This document shows, in pieces, positions 35,505 to 44,513 of a DNA stretch of 64,000 nucleotides. A program made the position numbers and the translations under genes. Under the pieces are notes generated by a model, which saw nothing but the letters and a program-made list of their open reading frames with translations, was not told the origin of the DNA and did not search any database. Origin of the DNA: Terriglobales bacterium (GTDB lineage Bacteria > Acidobacteriota > Terriglobia > Terriglobales > Acidobacteriaceae); contig JAOAPE010000002.1 of assembly GCA_025462725.1 (NCBI GenBank), positions 124,001 to 188,000 on the forward strand. The letters run 5' to 3'. The stretch's first letter is position 1; the number at the start of each line of letters is the position of its first letter.

Positions 35505-35575
35505 TTTTCACCACAGAGGCACAGAGAAAACCCCTTTAGTCGCAGATGAACGCGGATAGACGCAGATCTAGCCAG
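35505..35575. repeat. Acidobacterial-type intergenic repeats
   Basis: Contains 'ttcaccacagaggcacagag' and 'cgcagatgaacgcggatagacgcagat', two short repeat types that I know from many acidobacterial and related intergenic regions. Function unknown. Confidence 0.5.
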
Positions 35576-35602
35576 ATGTTCTCAAGACAGAAGTGCCCCC
35601 GC

Positions 35603-35608
35603 TATAAT
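35603..35608 (+). promoter_or_regulatory. -10 box placing tyrS transcription at or near its ATG
   Basis: A perfect TATAAT ends 7 bases before the tyrS start codon at 35616, and no ribosome binding site lies between. If used, it would give a leaderless tyrS mRNA. No good -35 box is visible. Confidence 0.35.
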
Positions 35609-35615
35609 CAAATCA

Positions 35616-36863
35616 ATGTTCCAGTTCAAACCAGTTGAAGAGCAGCTTGCTTACATTAAGAAGGGCTCGGCGGAGATCATCCGCGAGAGCGAACTTCGGG
35701 ACAAGCTTGCGCAGTCGCTTAAGACGGGCAAGCCGTTGATCGTCAAAGCGGGATTCGATCCGACCGCGCCAGACCTGCACTTGGGGCACACTGTCCTTAT
35801 CCGTAAGCTGAAACATTTCCAAGATCTGGGACACACTGTTGTATTTCTGATTGGCGATTTCACAGGCCTGATCGGCGATCCTACGGGGCGGTCGGCAACA
35901 CGGAAGCCGCTCACGCGCGAAGAGATCGATCAGAACGCGGAGACATACAAGGCGCAGGTGTTCAAGATCCTGGACGCGAACAAGACGGTGGTGGACTTCA
36001 ACAGCCGGTGGTTTTCGAAATTCACGGCAGAAGATTTCATCCGGTTGGCGGCGAAGTACACGGTCTCACAAATCCTCGAGCGCGAGGATTTCCATAAACG
36101 CTTTCAGGAAGAAAAGCCGATCGCGATCCATGAATTGTTGTATCCACTGGCGCAGGGGTATGACTCGGTGACGCTGCAAGCGGATGTTGAGCTAGGCGGC
36201 ACCGATCAGAAATTTAATCTGCTGGTTGGGCGCGAGTTGCAGCGGTCATGGGGACAGCCGTCGCAAGTAGTCTTGACGACGCCGATCATCGAAGGACTCG
36301 ATGGCGTGCAGAAGATGTCAAAGTCGCTGGGCAATGCGATCGGCATTGCTGAGGCGCCGCAGGAGATGTACGGGAAGTTGATGTCGATCTCTGACGAGCT
36401 GATGTGGAAGTACTACGAATTTCTCACGGATATGTCGCTCGAAGAGATTGCGCGAGTCAAGCACCAGTGCGCAACGGGCGAAGCGCATCCGATGAAAGTG
36501 AAGCAGGAGTTGGCGAAGCGGATCGTCACTGATTTCCATTCGGCGGAAACGGCGGAGAAGGCCGCGGAGAGCTGGGCGGGAATGTTCCAGAAGAATGAGA
36601 CTCCGGAAGATCTGGAAACAGTGGAAATTCAGTTTGCCGATGTTGCGGGCTCAGGAAATGGAACGACAGTAAAGTTGGAAAAACTTCTGCATCGAAGCGG
36701 CCTGGCTGATTCCGTCACAGATGGCGTGAGGAAGATCAAACAGAAGGCTGTGCGAATCGGAAATGAAGTGAAAGCGGATTCTGCTCTGCTGGTTGAGAGC
36801 TTCCCTCTTAACATAACCGTCCGCGTGGGCCGAAAGATAAAAAGAGTTCTGATCCACAAGTAA
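35616..36863 (+). CDS. tyrS: Tyrosyl-tRNA synthetase
   Basis: A 415-aa class I synthetase. The HIGH-like motif is HLGH in [31 protein letters not shown] forms the Tyr pocket and KMSKS is present as [10 protein letters not shown]-terminal S4-type RNA-binding domain follows ([31 protein letters not shown]). The form with HLGH and the S4 domain at about 415 aa is the TyrRS branch of many Gram-negative bacteria (TyrZ-like). The lipid kinase gene starts 4 bp after the stop. Confidence 0.96.
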   Translation: MFQFKPVEEQLAYIKKGSAEIIRESELRDKLAQSLKTGKPLIVKAGFDPTAPDLHLGHTVLIRKLKHFQDLGHTVVFLIGDFTGLIGDPTGRSATRKPLTREEIDQNAETYKAQVFKILDANKTVVDFNSRWFSKFTAEDFIRLAAKYTVSQILEREDFHKRFQEEKPIAIHELLYPLAQGYDSVTLQADVELGGTDQKFNLLVGRELQRSWGQPSQVVLTTPIIEGLDGVQKMSKSLGNAIGIAEAPQEMYGKLMSISDELMWKYYEFLTDMSLEEIARVKHQCATGEAHPMKVKQELAKRIVTDFHSAETAEKAAESWAGMFQKNETPEDLETVEIQFADVAGSGNGTTVKLEKLLHRSGLADSVTDGVRKIKQKAVRIGNEVKADSALLVESFPLNITVRVGRKIKRVLIHK

Positions 36864-36867
36864 CCTC

Positions 36868-37743
36868 ATGCGCGCTCTAGCTCTGCTTGGACCTCGCGCT
36901 CTTACAAAACAAGTTGAACAATTCCGCAGCGGTGATGCGGAGATGGTTGTGCTGGAGTCGCCTGCTCCGGATGCGGTGGCGCGCGCGTTGGAGGCGCGTC
37001 CGGATGTTGCGCTGGTGTTTGGCGGAGACGGAACGCTGAATCGGCATCTTGCTGCGCTGGTTGGAAGTGAGACACCAGTCATCGTTGTGCCCACGGGAAG
37101 CGGAAACGATTTTGCGCGGGCGACGGGGACTCCCACGATCGACGATGCAAAGAAGGTCTGGCTGGCCGCGCTTCAAGGATTGACGAAGATTGTCAACGCC
37201 GACTTGGGGTGCATTGATTATGGCAACGGGGCGGGGGCGAGATTCTTTTCCTGCTGCACGAACATTGGTCTGGATGCGGACGGGGCTCGGCGCACTGACC
37301 AGTTTCCGAATTGGGTAAAGCAGAATGGCGGATATTTCCTGGGCGGATTGATGGCGCTGTTGCGGTATCAGCCGTTGCGGATGCAAATATTGTGCGAGGG
37401 CAATGCAGACATCGACGAGACGAGCTGGTTCGTGTCGGTATCGAATACTCCGACTTATGGTGGCGAGTTGAAGATCGCTCCGCAGGCGAGCATCGTGGAT
37501 GGTTTTCTTGATGTCACATTTGCGAGCAGGAAGAACTTCTCGCGCGGAGAGTTGGCGTGGCACTTTCCAAAAATATTGGCGGGCGAACACATCAAACTTC
37601 CGCAACTTGCGATCACGCGGACGAGGCAAATCACGGTGGAGTCCGAGGCAATGCCGATCTATGCGGACGGTGAGTGCTTCGGGAAGACGCCTTGCAGGAT
37701 TATTGTGCGTCCAAATGCACTCAGAGTTGTGCAAATGGGCTAA
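36868..37743 (+). CDS. Diacylglycerol kinase-family lipid kinase
   Basis: A 291-aa protein with the lipid-kinase nucleotide loop VFGGDGTLNRHLAAL and the second signature PTGSGNDFARATG. The C-terminal beta domain contains DGFLDVTFASRK and ADGECFGKTPCRI. It resembles YegS/DgkB/BmrU proteins, which phosphorylate diacylglycerol or related lipids using ATP and Mg2+. The ATG is 4 bp after the tyrS stop, so the two are probably co-transcribed, although there is no functional link. Confidence 0.9.
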   Translation: MRALALLGPRALTKQVEQFRSGDAEMVVLESPAPDAVARALEARPDVALVFGGDGTLNRHLAALVGSETPVIVVPTGSGNDFARATGTPTIDDAKKVWLAALQGLTKIVNADLGCIDYGNGAGARFFSCCTNIGLDADGARRTDQFPNWVKQNGGYFLGGLMALLRYQPLRMQILCEGNADIDETSWFVSVSNTPTYGGELKIAPQASIVDGFLDVTFASRKNFSRGELAWHFPKILAGEHIKLPQLAITRTRQITVESEAMPIYADGECFGKTPCRIIVRPNALRVVQMG

Positions 37744-37934
37744 TTGTCCCGAATCGGTACACCTATTCGGCCCGCTCACCTTAACCCGAAGGTGTTAGTA
37801 ATATATTTTCCAGCGCGTGACCGAGTTCCTGTGTGACAATCTGTCCGGTATTAAGACCGATTTTATTTGGTTAAGGGCTTCTTCCTAAGAACGCGATCGG
37901 TTTGAAGCAAATTCAAATTGAGGGTTTATCCAGT

Positions 37935-38849
37935 ATGAGTGTTTCACGACAGAAAGTCAGAATTGTCACGACAATTATGGTTGTTCTATCGTTTGCTGCC
38001 ATTGCGGTAGCGCAAGCGGGCGGCAACGCTCCTGAACTGCAACCGACAGGCAAAGGCTGGGGCGAAAGAGTGGAGCACGCGGCGAAGCCCACCGGCGGTG
38101 CGACTACCAATGGCATCGTCTATCACGGCGGCCCGGTGATGACCGGCACCGGTAATCACATCTATTTCATCTGGTACGGAAACTGGTCAGGAAACACTGC
38201 AACCACGATCCTTACAGACCTGGCGTCAAAGATCGGCGGATCACCATACTTCAACATCAACACCACCTACTACGATGGCTCTAACACTCATGTGAGCAAC
38301 GCAGTGGCGTACGCTGGCAACACGACCGACAACTATTCGCTGGGAAAATCACTGACCGACGCGAACATCCAGTCGATCGTGGCCTCTGCAATCACCAGCG
38401 GCAGGTTGCCGCTTGATTCGCACGCCGTATATTTCGTACTCACCTCTTCTGACGTTACTGCAAGCTCCGGCTTCTGCACTCAGTATTGCGGATGGCACAC
38501 CAATGGCACGATAAGCGGAACCGACATCAAGTATTCATTCGTAGGAAACCCGGATCGCTGTCCTTCTGCTTGCGAAGATCAGACGACCAGCCCTAACGGC
38601 AATGCCGGTGCTGATGGAATGGCCAGCATCATCGCGCATGAATTGGAAGAAGCGACCACCGATCCCGATTTGAATGCCTGGTATGACCGCCGCGGACAAG
38701 AGAATGCTGACAAGTGTGCCTGGACGTTCGGGACCACCTATGCCGCATCGAATGGATCGCTAGCGAACATGAAGCTGGGAACCCGAGACTTCCTCATCCA
38801 GAGGAACTGGGTCAATGCCAACGGAGGCTTCTGCGCCCTGTCGTGGTAA
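37935..38849 (+). CDS. Secreted EXORDIUM/phosphate-induced protein 1-like protein
   Basis: About 304 aa with a signal peptide (QKVRIVTTIMVVLSFAAIAVAQA). The mature protein carries the landmarks of the phosphate-induced-protein-1 (EXORDIUM) family: IVYHGGPVMTGTGNHIYFIWYGNW, a central YFVLTSSDVTASSGFCTQYCGWH, and the HELEEATTDPDLNAWYDR segment near the C-terminus. Cysteines are paired. In plants this family affects cell-wall growth; bacterial members have no defined role that I know of. An upstream TTG at 37902 is possible, but the ATG gives the proper signal peptide. Confidence 0.8.
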   Translation: MSVSRQKVRIVTTIMVVLSFAAIAVAQAGGNAPELQPTGKGWGERVEHAAKPTGGATTNGIVYHGGPVMTGTGNHIYFIWYGNWSGNTATTILTDLASKIGGSPYFNINTTYYDGSNTHVSNAVAYAGNTTDNYSLGKSLTDANIQSIVASAITSGRLPLDSHAVYFVLTSSDVTASSGFCTQYCGWHTNGTISGTDIKYSFVGNPDRCPSACEDQTTSPNGNAGADGMASIIAHELEEATTDPDLNAWYDRRGQENADKCAWTFGTTYAASNGSLANMKLGTRDFLIQRNWVNANGGFCALSW

Positions 38850-38869
38850 ACGAATAACGTTCTTTAGGA

Positions 38870-38899
38870 AAATCGCCTGAGCAATCAGGCGATTTTTTT
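38870..38899 (+). terminator. Rho-independent terminator
   Basis: AAATCGCCTGA/TCAGGCGATTT with a GCAA loop is followed by TTTT. It ends the EXORDIUM-like gene. Confidence 0.88.
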
Positions 38900-38979
38900 G
38901 CGTGATAGTTTCCTCCGGCTGTGCGGCGATATCTGAGAAAATCATCTGTCCCTGAAATCATGAAAGTGAATCCTTCTAA

Positions 38980-40032
38980 TTGACTTCTACTGAGAAGACT
39001 CGTATCGCCGTAATCGGCGTGGGCGCGTTTGGACGCAACCACGCGCGTGTCTATTCCGAAATGCAGAAACAAGGCGAGCCAGTAGAACTGGCGGCGGTGT
39101 GCGATGCGAATCCGGAACGCGCTGCTGAATTGGCAATGGAGTTCAAGACGCAGGCGTTCACTTCACTCGATCAGTTGATCGCGAAGGGGAAGATAACGGC
39201 CGCGAGCGTGGCAGTGCCGACAGTCCATCACCTGAACGTGGCGCGAACATTGATGGAAGCGGGAATCGATGTACTCATCGAGAAGCCGGTGGCAACATCA
39301 TTGCCCGAGGCGGATGAGTTGATTCGACTAGCGAAGCAGAAAAGCCGCGTCGCTATGGTGGGACACCTGGAGCGGTTTAATCCGGCGGTGAGGGCGACGA
39401 TGCCGCTGATCACACAGCCGATGTTTTTTGAAGTCCACCGGTTGAGCTTGTTTTCTCCGCGCGCATTGGATGTGGATGTCGTGCTCGATCTGATGATCCA
39501 CGATCTGGATGTGGTGCTATCGATGGTGAACTCTCCGGTTAAGGAAGTCCGTGCGGTGGGATTGCCGATCATCAGCTCTAAAGTTGATATCGCAAATGTG
39601 CGATTGGAATTTGATTCGGGATGCGTTGCCAATCTCACGGCGAGCCGGGTGAGCACGGAGCGGGTGCGCAAATTGCGGTTCTTCCAGCCACATCAATATG
39701 TATCAGTGGATTACGCTAAGCAGGATGTGTTTGCGCTGTCAGTGGATCCGAGCGCGATGGGCGCGGGCGGCGCGGCAAATGCGCTGGCATCGGCGGCGGC
39801 GAATCCGAATGCTTTGCCGATCCCGGGAGTGAGTTTGCAGCGTCCCAAGGTGGAAGCTGAAGAGCCGTTGCATGCCGAACTAAAGGCATTTCTCAAAGCA
39901 GTGCGCGAGCGGAGTACGCCGATGGTGTCGTTGGAAGAAGGGCGTCGCGCGTTGGCTGTGGCTTTGGATATTGCGCATGCGATCGCGGAACATCACCGGA
40001 GAGCAAAGCTGGATAGGGTGGCCGGGAGCTAG
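38980..40032 (+). CDS. Gfo/Idh/MocA family oxidoreductase
   Basis: A 350-aa NAD(P)-dependent sugar-type dehydrogenase. The Rossmann start is RIAVIGVGAFGRNHARVY, the cofactor motif is DVLIEKPVATSLPEADEL (EKP), and the C-terminal domain has VVLDLMIHDLDVVLSMV, with the catalytic H-D seen in the family. It resembles UDP-GlcNAc 3-dehydrogenases (GnnA type), but the substrate is not certain. The start is a TTG; there is no upstream ATG before the first strand. It is followed by a non-coding repeat stretch. Confidence 0.82.
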   Translation: MTSTEKTRIAVIGVGAFGRNHARVYSEMQKQGEPVELAAVCDANPERAAELAMEFKTQAFTSLDQLIAKGKITAASVAVPTVHHLNVARTLMEAGIDVLIEKPVATSLPEADELIRLAKQKSRVAMVGHLERFNPAVRATMPLITQPMFFEVHRLSLFSPRALDVDVVLDLMIHDLDVVLSMVNSPVKEVRAVGLPIISSKVDIANVRLEFDSGCVANLTASRVSTERVRKLRFFQPHQYVSVDYAKQDVFALSVDPSAMGAGGAANALASAAANPNALPIPGVSLQRPKVEAEEPLHAELKAFLKAVRERSTPMVSLEEGRRALAVALDIAHAIAEHHRRAKLDRVAGS

Positions 40033-40235
40033 TGGTCAGTGGCTAGTGTTTAGTGGGTGGCAAGAAGCAAGAGCAAACCGGCAACGCTGCGACTTTCGAG
40101 AAGATATTTGCGAACGGTCTTATCGAAGGCAGCGAGCATTGCGACCATGCGGCTTCAATCCGGGTGGCGACAATGCATAAAGTGGTTCGGCAGACTTTGA
40201 TCTCGACTTTGTTTTTGCCAACGCTAACTTTGCAC
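40033..40235. other. Intergenic stretch, no gene seen
   Basis: It begins with the low-complexity 'agtggtcagtggctagtgtttagtggg', a filler common in acidobacterial spacers. The rest, between convergent genes, shows no clear coding frame or terminator. Confidence 0.4.
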
Positions 40236-41387
40236 TCATGCTGTTTGGTGGATCTCGCCCAACGCAACAGTCACGTCCATTTTCTTTTTGCCGCGGTAGA
40301 TGGTGACCTTCACCGTGTCTCCGGTGCGATGGTTGTTCATGATGCCGCCGAGGTCGCGACTGTCATTGACGTCTTGTCCGTCAATGGCGACGATTAAATC
40401 TCCGCCGAGCATGATGGGAGTATTGCCGAAATATGCGCGTTCGGTCCCGCCGCGAAGCCCTGCGCGCTCTGCCGCGCCACCGGGAATCGCTTGCACGATC
40501 AGGACGCCGTAGTCCGCGGGGAGGCCGATCTGCTCCGCAATCTCAGGGCTAACGGGAAGAGAACGGATGCCGAGCGATGGACGCTGCACACGACCGACGG
40601 TGACAAGATCATTCAACACGGCTTTGGCGGCATTGATGGGAATGGCGAATCCGATGCCCGCGCTTTGATTTGCTCCGCCGGTAGCGATCTGCGAGTTGAT
40701 GCCGACAACTTCTCCACGAGAGTTCAGCATAGGCCCGCCGGAGTTTCCGGGATTGATGGCGGCGTCAGTCTGGATGGCTTCGTCGATCGGGGTGCCGTCA
40801 GGTCCTCGAATCGAGCGCAGCGAACTGATGATGCCGCGCGTCATGGTGCCGCTGAGTCCGAAGGGGTTTCCGATGGCATAAACCTTTTGTCCGACGACGA
40901 GAGTCTTAGAATCACCGAGGACGGCAGGGACTAGTCCAGTTCCGATGATGCGGATCACCGCAAGATCGTGCGAGGGATCCGCACCGATTACTTCAGCTTT
41001 ATATTTTTTTCGATTTGAAAGAGTGACCTCAAGCTGCCTTGCGTTGGCGACGACGTGGTAGTTGGTGAGGATGTGTCCTTCTTTGTCAATGATGAAGCCG
41101 GAGCCCTGGCCTTCCTGCGGCACGGCGCCGTAAAAGAAATCAAAAGCAACCGCGGTGGAAGTGATGTTTACGACGGACGGCAATGCGCGTTTGTAAACAG
41201 CAATATTGTTCTGCTCGTCGGCATCGTAGTTCGGCGCGACAGCAGCACCTTCTGTTAACTCAAGCTTTGCGGCGCGACTGGATTCGGGATGGATCCAGGA
41301 CGGTAGATCAAAGGCGCGGCGATTAGTCCCTAGATAGAAGCCTGTGACCAGGATCAATGCGATCAAGATAGGACGTGCTAGTTTCAT
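40236..41387 (-). CDS. HtrA/DegP-like periplasmic serine protease
   Basis: A 383-aa S1C protease with one N-terminal membrane anchor (residues about 5-22). The trypsin-fold triad is His in TNYHVVAN, Asp in SHDLAVIRI and Ser in INPGNSGGPM. A single C-terminal PDZ domain (LGIRSLPVSPEIAEQIGLP...AGLRGG...IVAIDGQDV) follows, making it DegS-like in layout. Likely envelope protein quality control or signalling. It lies 33 bp downstream of coaE on the same strand, so it is probably part of the folD-coaE-htrA operon. Confidence 0.92.
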   Translation of the reverse strand: MKLARPILIALILVTGFYLGTNRRAFDLPSWIHPESSRAAKLELTEGAAVAPNYDADEQNNIAVYKRALPSVVNITSTAVAFDFFYGAVPQEGQGSGFIIDKEGHILTNYHVVANARQLEVTLSNRKKYKAEVIGADPSHDLAVIRIIGTGLVPAVLGDSKTLVVGQKVYAIGNPFGLSGTMTRGIISSLRSIRGPDGTPIDEAIQTDAAINPGNSGGPMLNSRGEVVGINSQIATGGANQSAGIGFAIPINAAKAVLNDLVTVGRVQRPSLGIRSLPVSPEIAEQIGLPADYGVLIVQAIPGGAAERAGLRGGTERAYFGNTPIMLGGDLIVAIDGQDVNDSRDLGGIMNNHRTGDTVKVTIYRGKKKMDVTVALGEIHQTA

Positions 41388-41419
41388 TCTGCGTACTCCG
41401 AAAAATGAATTGCTGAATT

Positions 41420-42067
41420 TTAGGTAGCGGCGGCAAGAGTTCGCAACTCTTGCATGAGAGTGTCCACCTGCGCTTCGGTCTCGGCGAGCGACCCGGAATT
41501 GTCTATGACGAAGTCAGCGCGTTTTACTTTTTCTTCGTCCGGCAACTGTGCAGCCATCCGGCGGCGAATCTCGCGAACAGCAGCATCTTGCGGCAGTCGG
41601 CGAATGGGATCGCCATTGGCCGAGCGCGAAACGAAGCGGCTGATCTTGTCATCCTCGGGGCAAGTCACGACGACGAGTTTGTCGAAGCGTCCGTCGACTC
41701 CGGCTTCGATGATCAATGCTGCTTCCACAACAGCGATTCCTTGCGGCTCTCGACGACCAATCTCAGCCATCCATTCCTCTTGCCTTTTGATGACGGCAGG
41801 ATGAACGATCTGATTGAGTTCGGTGATGCGGCCGTTTCCAAAAGCGACGTCTGCGAGCTTGGCCCGGTTGATGGTATTCCCCTCATTTATATTGACGATT
41901 TCCGGGCCAAAACGTTTCACAACTTCTGCATAGACGGGTTCGCCGGGCTTCATGAGTTCGTGGGCAATCAGGTCAGCCTGGATGAGGAATGCCCCGCGTT
42001 CTTCCATCATCCGGGCGACAGCGGACTTACCGCAGGCGACACCGCCGGTGAGACCGACTCGCAGCAT
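41420..42067 (-). CDS. coaE: Dephospho-CoA kinase
   Basis: A 215-aa enzyme for the last step of CoA synthesis, phosphorylating the 3'-OH of dephospho-CoA. The P-loop is GLTGGVACGKSAVA. A HPAVIKRQEEW motif, VEAALIIEAG and the lid with RFVSRSANGDPIRRL also match the family. Its ATG follows the folD TAA with no gap (TAAATG), which makes translational coupling likely. Confidence 0.95.
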   Translation of the reverse strand: MLRVGLTGGVACGKSAVARMMEERGAFLIQADLIAHELMKPGEPVYAEVVKRFGPEIVNINEGNTINRAKLADVAFGNGRITELNQIVHPAVIKRQEEWMAEIGRREPQGIAVVEAALIIEAGVDGRFDKLVVVTCPEDDKISRFVSRSANGDPIRRLPQDAAVREIRRRMAAQLPDEEKVKRADFVIDNSGSLAETEAQVDTLMQELRTLAAAT

Positions 42068-43015
42068 TTATTCGTTGCCTCTTGCTGTGGACTTCATGCG
42101 TACGCCGCGGCGGAGCTTTGCGGCTTTGACGGTGTTCGACATCAACATAGCAATGGTCAGGGGGCCGACGCCGCCCGGTACGGGAGTGATGGCACCGGCA
42201 ACTTCTGCGACTTCGGGATGCACGTCTCCCATTAGGACGGAACCTTTGGCGGCGAAATCCTGCTCGCGCTTAGCATTGCCTGCAAAGAATCGTTTGAACT
42301 CGGCGGGATCGGTGACGCGGTTCATGCCGACATCGATAACGGTGGCGCCGGGCTTGATGAAATCACGGGTGACCATGCCCGCGCGTCCGATGGCGGCTAT
42401 GACGATGTCCGCGGTGCGACAAACGGCCGGCAAATCCCTGGTCTTTGAATGGCAGACGGTCACGGTGGCGTTGGCATTGAGCAACAACATGGCGACGGGC
42501 TTGCCCACGATGTCGCTGCGTCCAATGACGACGGCGTTTGCGCCCGCGATAGGAATGTTGCTGCGCTTGAGAATCTCCATGCAGCCGAGCGGAGTGCAGG
42601 CGACCAAGCCGGGGCGCTGCGTGGAAAGATTGCCGACGTTCATAGGGTGGAATCCGTCGACGTCTTTTTCCGGCGAGACGGCGAGGAGGACTTTCTTTGC
42701 ATCGACTTGTTTCGGAAGCGGAAGCTGGATGAGGATGCCGTCGATGTCATCACGGCGATTGAGGTCGGCGACGAGGGCGAGCATTTCTTCCGTAGTGACA
42801 GACTCCGGGGGAGTGATCTTCTCACTGTAGATGTTCAGCGCCTCAGAAGCTTTGACTTTGCTGCGAACGTAAACCTCGGAAGCGGGATCGTTGCCGACGA
42901 GCACAGCGGCCAATCCGGGGCGCAGCCCGGAGGCGGCAAGGGATTTCACTTCTTCGGCAATCTCGGCTTTGATGTCGGCCGCAATCTTCTGGCCGTCGAG
43001 TATGGTGGCGGGCAT
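42068..43015 (-). CDS. folD: Bifunctional methylenetetrahydrofolate dehydrogenase/cyclohydrolase
   Basis: A 315-aa FolD interconverting 5,10-methylene-THF, 5,10-methenyl-THF and 10-formyl-THF with NADP. Motifs are YVRSKVKASEAL with the catalytic Lys, ILIQLPLPKQVD, SPEKDVDGFHPMNVGNL and the Rossmann VVIGRSDIVGKPVAMLLL. The C-terminus is about 20 residues longer than usual and basic (KLRRGVRMKSTARGNE). It supplies formyl-THF that PurN uses elsewhere in the window. First gene of the folD-coaE-htrA operon. Confidence 0.96.
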   Translation of the reverse strand: MPATILDGQKIAADIKAEIAEEVKSLAASGLRPGLAAVLVGNDPASEVYVRSKVKASEALNIYSEKITPPESVTTEEMLALVADLNRRDDIDGILIQLPLPKQVDAKKVLLAVSPEKDVDGFHPMNVGNLSTQRPGLVACTPLGCMEILKRSNIPIAGANAVVIGRSDIVGKPVAMLLLNANATVTVCHSKTRDLPAVCRTADIVIAAIGRAGMVTRDFIKPGATVIDVGMNRVTDPAEFKRFFAGNAKREQDFAAKGSVLMGDVHPEVAEVAGAITPVPGGVGPLTIAMLMSNTVKAAKLRRGVRMKSTARGNE

Positions 43016-43122
43016 GGGACTATCTTAAACGAAGGTGTCAGCTCTCAGGGGTCAGCTCGGCACGTCTCAGCCATCCGCATCAGCAAAGGCGTAAGTGCGA
43101 CGAGGCCATACATATGCGCACA

Positions 43123-44265
43123 TTAAGGCAAAGGTTTGGTAAATGCGCTCTTAACGGCAAGAGCGTTTTCATTATCTGTGAATGTGGGAATGGGAGCGGT
43201 GCGATTGTTTCTGTAATCCTGGATTACGACTTCAATCTTCGGTTGCAAGCCTTCAGCCTCTGCAGAGGTTAAGAGCCCCTTCTCTCGCAGCAAGGATGTG
43301 ACGCGGAGAAACTTCGCCTGCTCGTCCTTTACAGCCGCTATCAAATCGCTCTTGAACATTGCTTCGCTGCGCCAGGCAATTGAAGTAGTGGGATATGCGC
43401 TTAAATTAATGGATTGGGAGGGAGATTGGAGAAACTGATTTAGATACTCAGCACGATAATCGTCGCGATTTCCGTCATTGCAAGCGTCAGGGATGTCGGA
43501 TGGATTGTCGTAGTTTCCGTGCTCCAGGCGTCCGAAGTAGACCGGTGTTTTGCCGCCTACTAAAAACGTTACCGGCAACCCCATGCGCTCAGGGAACTGT
43601 GTGAGGTAATACAATCCCACCTGTGGCCAACCAGATTTCGGTAGGCTGCCCCCACCGCAGCATGAACTTGCCCCACCTATGCCTCCGCCCATGCCGTGAT
43701 CAAACACTGAAATCGTAAGATGCTGGGTGAAGGAGCCCATCAGCAAGGCTGCAAACCCCGGCGGTCTAGATTTCGCCAAGACATTTCCGGCTGCCAGCCA
43801 TGTCCAATTTGCCTTCGCCTCATTGAAAATCTGCAGCAACGCTGATTGCGAATGCGGAGAGCGGACGAGCAATATCACTGCTTGGGCAGGAAATTCCGGG
43901 TAAAGCTTGCGAGCGTCTTCGGTAGAGACTGCGGCTTGCATTTCAATGATCGCATCGAGCACTGCAAGCATGGCATCGTGACGATCACGATCTAGAACCG
44001 AGGGGTCCTGCGGGGAATATTCTGACAACTTCCGCACGAGTTCTGGCAGTAACGTCCTCTGCGTGTCGCGCCTCGCAAGCCAAGCGCCCCAGGCGAGTCG
44101 GACCGGGTCTTGCGAATTAACCCACTCAGCGGCCCATAAAGCGCGCTGTTCAGAATCGGCATGAACAATGGCCGATGGATCCACCTGAGCAGTTTGCTGC
44201 GCTGCCAGAAGAATAGAGGCTAGTAAGAAGTACCCGAGAATGATGGCGCGAGAAGCGTTGTTCAT
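43123..44265 (-). CDS. Secreted hypothetical protein
   Basis: A 380-aa protein I do not recognise. It has a signal peptide (AIILGYFLLASILLAAQQ). The N-terminal half is helical (LWAAEWVNSQDPVRLAWGAWLA, HDAMLAVLDAIIEMQA), somewhat HEAT-like. The middle has a Cys/Gly-rich loop (GGIGGASSCCGGGS), and the C-terminal half is beta-rich. There are no catalytic motifs. It is separated from folD by about 100 bp of low-complexity repeat sequence and is probably an independent transcript. Confidence 0.65.
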   Translation of the reverse strand: MNNASRAIILGYFLLASILLAAQQTAQVDPSAIVHADSEQRALWAAEWVNSQDPVRLAWGAWLARRDTQRTLLPELVRKLSEYSPQDPSVLDRDRHDAMLAVLDAIIEMQAAVSTEDARKLYPEFPAQAVILLVRSPHSQSALLQIFNEAKANWTWLAAGNVLAKSRPPGFAALLMGSFTQHLTISVFDHGMGGGIGGASSCCGGGSLPKSGWPQVGLYYLTQFPERMGLPVTFLVGGKTPVYFGRLEHGNYDNPSDIPDACNDGNRDDYRAEYLNQFLQSPSQSINLSAYPTTSIAWRSEAMFKSDLIAAVKDEQAKFLRVTSLLREKGLLTSAEAEGLQPKIEVVIQDYRNNRTAPIPTFTDNENALAVKSAFTKPLP

Positions 44266-44325
44266 CTTCTTTATTCGATGCTACATACGATGGAAGTTTA
44301 CGCCTCGTAGCATAGAATCTCTGAC

Positions 44326-44490
44326 ATGCATTGGAAGGATTTATTGGACAAACTTGTGTGTCCGGAGTGCAAGAAGCCGCTGGTGTTGGGGGCGGCACCG
44401 GATACCATCAAATGCACGGGATGCGGGAGGGTGTATCCAGTGCAGGATGATATTCCGATCCTGTTGGTGGATAGGGCGAGTAGCGAGTAG
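44326..44490 (+). CDS. Trm112 family small zinc protein
   Basis: A 54-aa protein of the Trm112p-like/UPF0434 family: LLDKLVCPECKKPLVL with the first CPEC, TIKCTGCGRVYPV with the second C-x2-C, and QDDIPILLVDRA. In eukaryotes Trm112 activates methyltransferases; bacterial UPF0434 proteins are small zinc-binding proteins of similar fold whose partner is often unknown. Short but unmistakable. The next gene on the minus strand ends 23 bp away. Confidence 0.88.
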   Translation: MHWKDLLDKLVCPECKKPLVLGAAPDTIKCTGCGRVYPVQDDIPILLVDRASSE

Positions 44491-44513
44491 CTCTTAGCCC
44501 AAGGCTGAAAGCC

